DNA from: Mimachlamys varia
Taxonomy: Eukaryota; Mollusca; Bivalvia; Pectinida; Pectinidae
DNA: 64,000 nucleotides
Direction of reading: 5' to 3'
NCBI GenBank assembly: GCA_947623455.1
Contig: OX392532.1
Span: 49,045,058 to 49,109,057 of the forward strand
A program made the position numbers and the translations under genes. Below are positions 62,326 to 64,000 of the stretch, in pieces (the first letter of the stretch is position 1; every line of letters starts with the position of its first letter). The notes under the pieces were generated by a model. The model saw nothing but the letters and a program-made list of their open reading frames with translations. It was not told the origin of the DNA and made no database searches.

Positions 62326-63701
62326 GTAAGACTGTTTAGATATACTTTCATATACAGGATTCATAGGATTTGTTTTTTACAAATTACCTTCTTGTATATC
62401 TGTAAAAAATATATGTACAAAATGTATCTATATATATTTTATCGTTCTCAAATATATACATAAAAAATATGGATAATGTATGCAAGCGATCATTGTCAAT
62501 AACTGTTTTTCTTGTAAAGTTTTAAGTATCAAACTATTTAATCGAAAAATTTTACTTACACTTACCTGCACAACAATGAACGAGTATTTTCTTAGAATAC
62601 GAACACATTTCAGGAGCGCTGTTTTGTGAGTATGATTTTTTCCGCATTAACTGTCTTATTCCTAGTCAGCATGCATATAAATATTTAATTGTCTACCACC
62701 ATTACGCTTTTAGTTTCGTTTAATAAGCAAAAGGTAATAGAAAATGCAAAACTTAACATTATATAAGGAAGATATATACGTTTTTTTCATAATCAGTATA
62801 TAATCGATACCCCTTTTTGTGTGCTTCTGATCACACACATTTATGATGAACACTTACAAACAATTGAAAACTTGTGATTTGTACATCTACCACCTTCGAT
62901 TTGAAAGTTGTATTTTAACCAAAAGTAGAACCTATACGTGAGGTTGACTGAGGAGTTGATTAAGCACCATTGCTTTTGTTTTCAGTACTTTTAGTACTTT
63001 GAAGTTTCAAAACACTACAGAGCCTTCGTTTGTAAAAAAAAAAAACACTCTTTTTTATCAATGAGAACATAACTATCTGACATAACTGCTGCCCGATACA
63101 AAGGTTTTATACCTGCATCATCGAAGTGAGTTTCCAAAGCTTGTAGTTAACATTGCTGTGCTCTGACCCAGGTCCAGCTCATGCATACTTCTAATTATCT
63201 AGAATGCTTTTGAAGAAGAAATGTACATAATGTTTCAGCTGCAGCACGACACTAATGTATACTGAACCGTTTTTAGAAATATCTGTAAACACTGGCAATT
63301 TGCAGCATATTTTTAACACTTTTTTTTACATAAATCATAAATGAATTGTAACACAATGTCAAGGTAAGAATTTGTCAGATATTATATAGTGATACAAACT
63401 TTTTAGTACAAATTCAAAGCTGAAATAACCATAATAGCACATTTACTTGGATTAAAATACGACTGTTCATATTTAGCATCAACTTTACTCCATGAGATTT
63501 TTTTTTACCTAAAAAGACATCTACAATATGAATTATGCAATTTGCACATAGTATTGTGTTTTTATCTCAAACTCAAAAAAGTGTTCGGTTGCTAAGACGT
63601 TTATATTACATGTATGTGTCTGTTCCTATCTAAATCTTATTTAATTTATTTAACCATGCATCTAATATCTATTCTGATAGTGTGCATTGCTTTATTTTAA
63701 G
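62326..63701. other. Intron 11, nothing recognised
   Basis: AT-rich DNA with homopolymer A and T runs (for example near 63,038 and 63,320). No gene or named repeat seen. Confidence 0.55.
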
Positions 63702-63734
63702 GGGTGTGCTAAACCTAAGAAGCGTTGTGGATGT
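63702..63734 (+). CDS. B-box gene, Cys-rich micro-exon 12 (33 nt)
   Basis: Acceptor TTTATTTTAAG, donor GGATGT|GTAAGT, phase 0 on both sides. It encodes GCAKPKKRCGC: eleven residues with three cysteines and a basic centre. It could begin a second metal-binding or disulfide-bonded module that continues beyond the window. If the donor is not used, the frame runs on for 13 codons to a TGA. The assignment rests on splice sites and frame only. Confidence 0.5.
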
Positions 63735-63911
63735 GTAAGTATTCTGAAACAGCTTATCTCATCCTATTATTTTAACTGGCGAATATCACTAAACTGATTT
63801 GCGCAAGATCTAATAAGATCAACTGATTAATGGACAATATGACTGAACCAATGTTAAGAAATTTAAATTACTTTTGTGTTTTGTTTGTTTTAATAGCATC
63901 ATTTTTATTAA

Positions 63912-63955
63912 CCCCCACCCCCCCCCCCCCCCCCCCCGTCACACACACACACACA
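63912..63955. repeat. Poly-C run and (CA)n microsatellite
   Basis: Five C, an A and 20 C (63,918-63,937) are followed by GT and a CA dinucleotide run (63,940-63,955). Simple sequence; length is prone to sequencing error. Confidence 0.9.
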
Positions 63956-64000
63956 AACCTCTTTTTTCATTGGACGTATCCAACATGTCAAGCTAAGAAA

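Overview
This is AT-rich eukaryotic (metazoan) DNA, most likely from a bivalve mollusc. The reasons are GT-AG introns, a RING-less B-box/coiled-coil gene of the TRIM-like kind abundant in molluscs, retroelement remnants carrying the GIPMGTNCAPLLAD reverse-transcriptase motif, and a 'pearl/HINE'-like element with a tandem-repeat core. The taxon is inferred from style and not proven. There are no bacterial-type operons.

Region 1 (1 to about 35,785) is one satellite array, all in one orientation. Its basic unit is about 22 bp (core CTGTATCTTGTCACACA). From the left edge to about 21,080 the monomers form a higher-order repeat (HOR) of 2,042 bp, seen in about ten near-identical copies. From about 21,080 to the edge the HOR breaks down into older, more varied monomers, with two secondary tandem duplications (771 bp and about 2.5 kb) and several short pure 22-bp bursts. 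None of the long open frames here is supported as a gene: the unit lacks stops in all three forward frames, so open frames are automatic.

Region 2 (35,786 to 39,746) is low-copy DNA with no supported gene. It holds a 30-bp minisatellite, a probable tRNA-derived SINE head and a widely spaced inverted repeat.

Region 3 (39,747 to the right edge) is a single plus-strand gene running out of the window. A first coding exon (39,763-40,442) encodes a B-box type 2 zinc finger and a helical B-box-associated region. Eleven short exons follow (33-81 nt), eight of them 54 or 63 nt, coding mainly for coiled coil. The twelve exons join into 1,332 nt = 444 codons with no stop and correct splice sites throughout. 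Introns 1-10 are all phase 2, so exons 2-10 are symmetrical and can be duplicated or skipped without frame loss. Intron blocks carrying the mini-exons, and broken copies of one reverse transcriptase, have been duplicated in tandem. This explains how the mini-exons multiplied and left two dead copies behind.

Other elements inside the introns are a 70-bp perfect palindrome beside a foreign block of about 1 kb (51.5-52.6 kb), a 2-kb terminal-inverted-repeat element with a nine-copy tandem core and a captured endonuclease fragment (58,640-60,609), and a direct-plus-inverted repeat cluster (61.2-61.7 kb). The main candidates for something new are the mini-exon coiled-coil gene with its duplication machinery visible, and the large HOR satellite whose unit is open in every forward frame.
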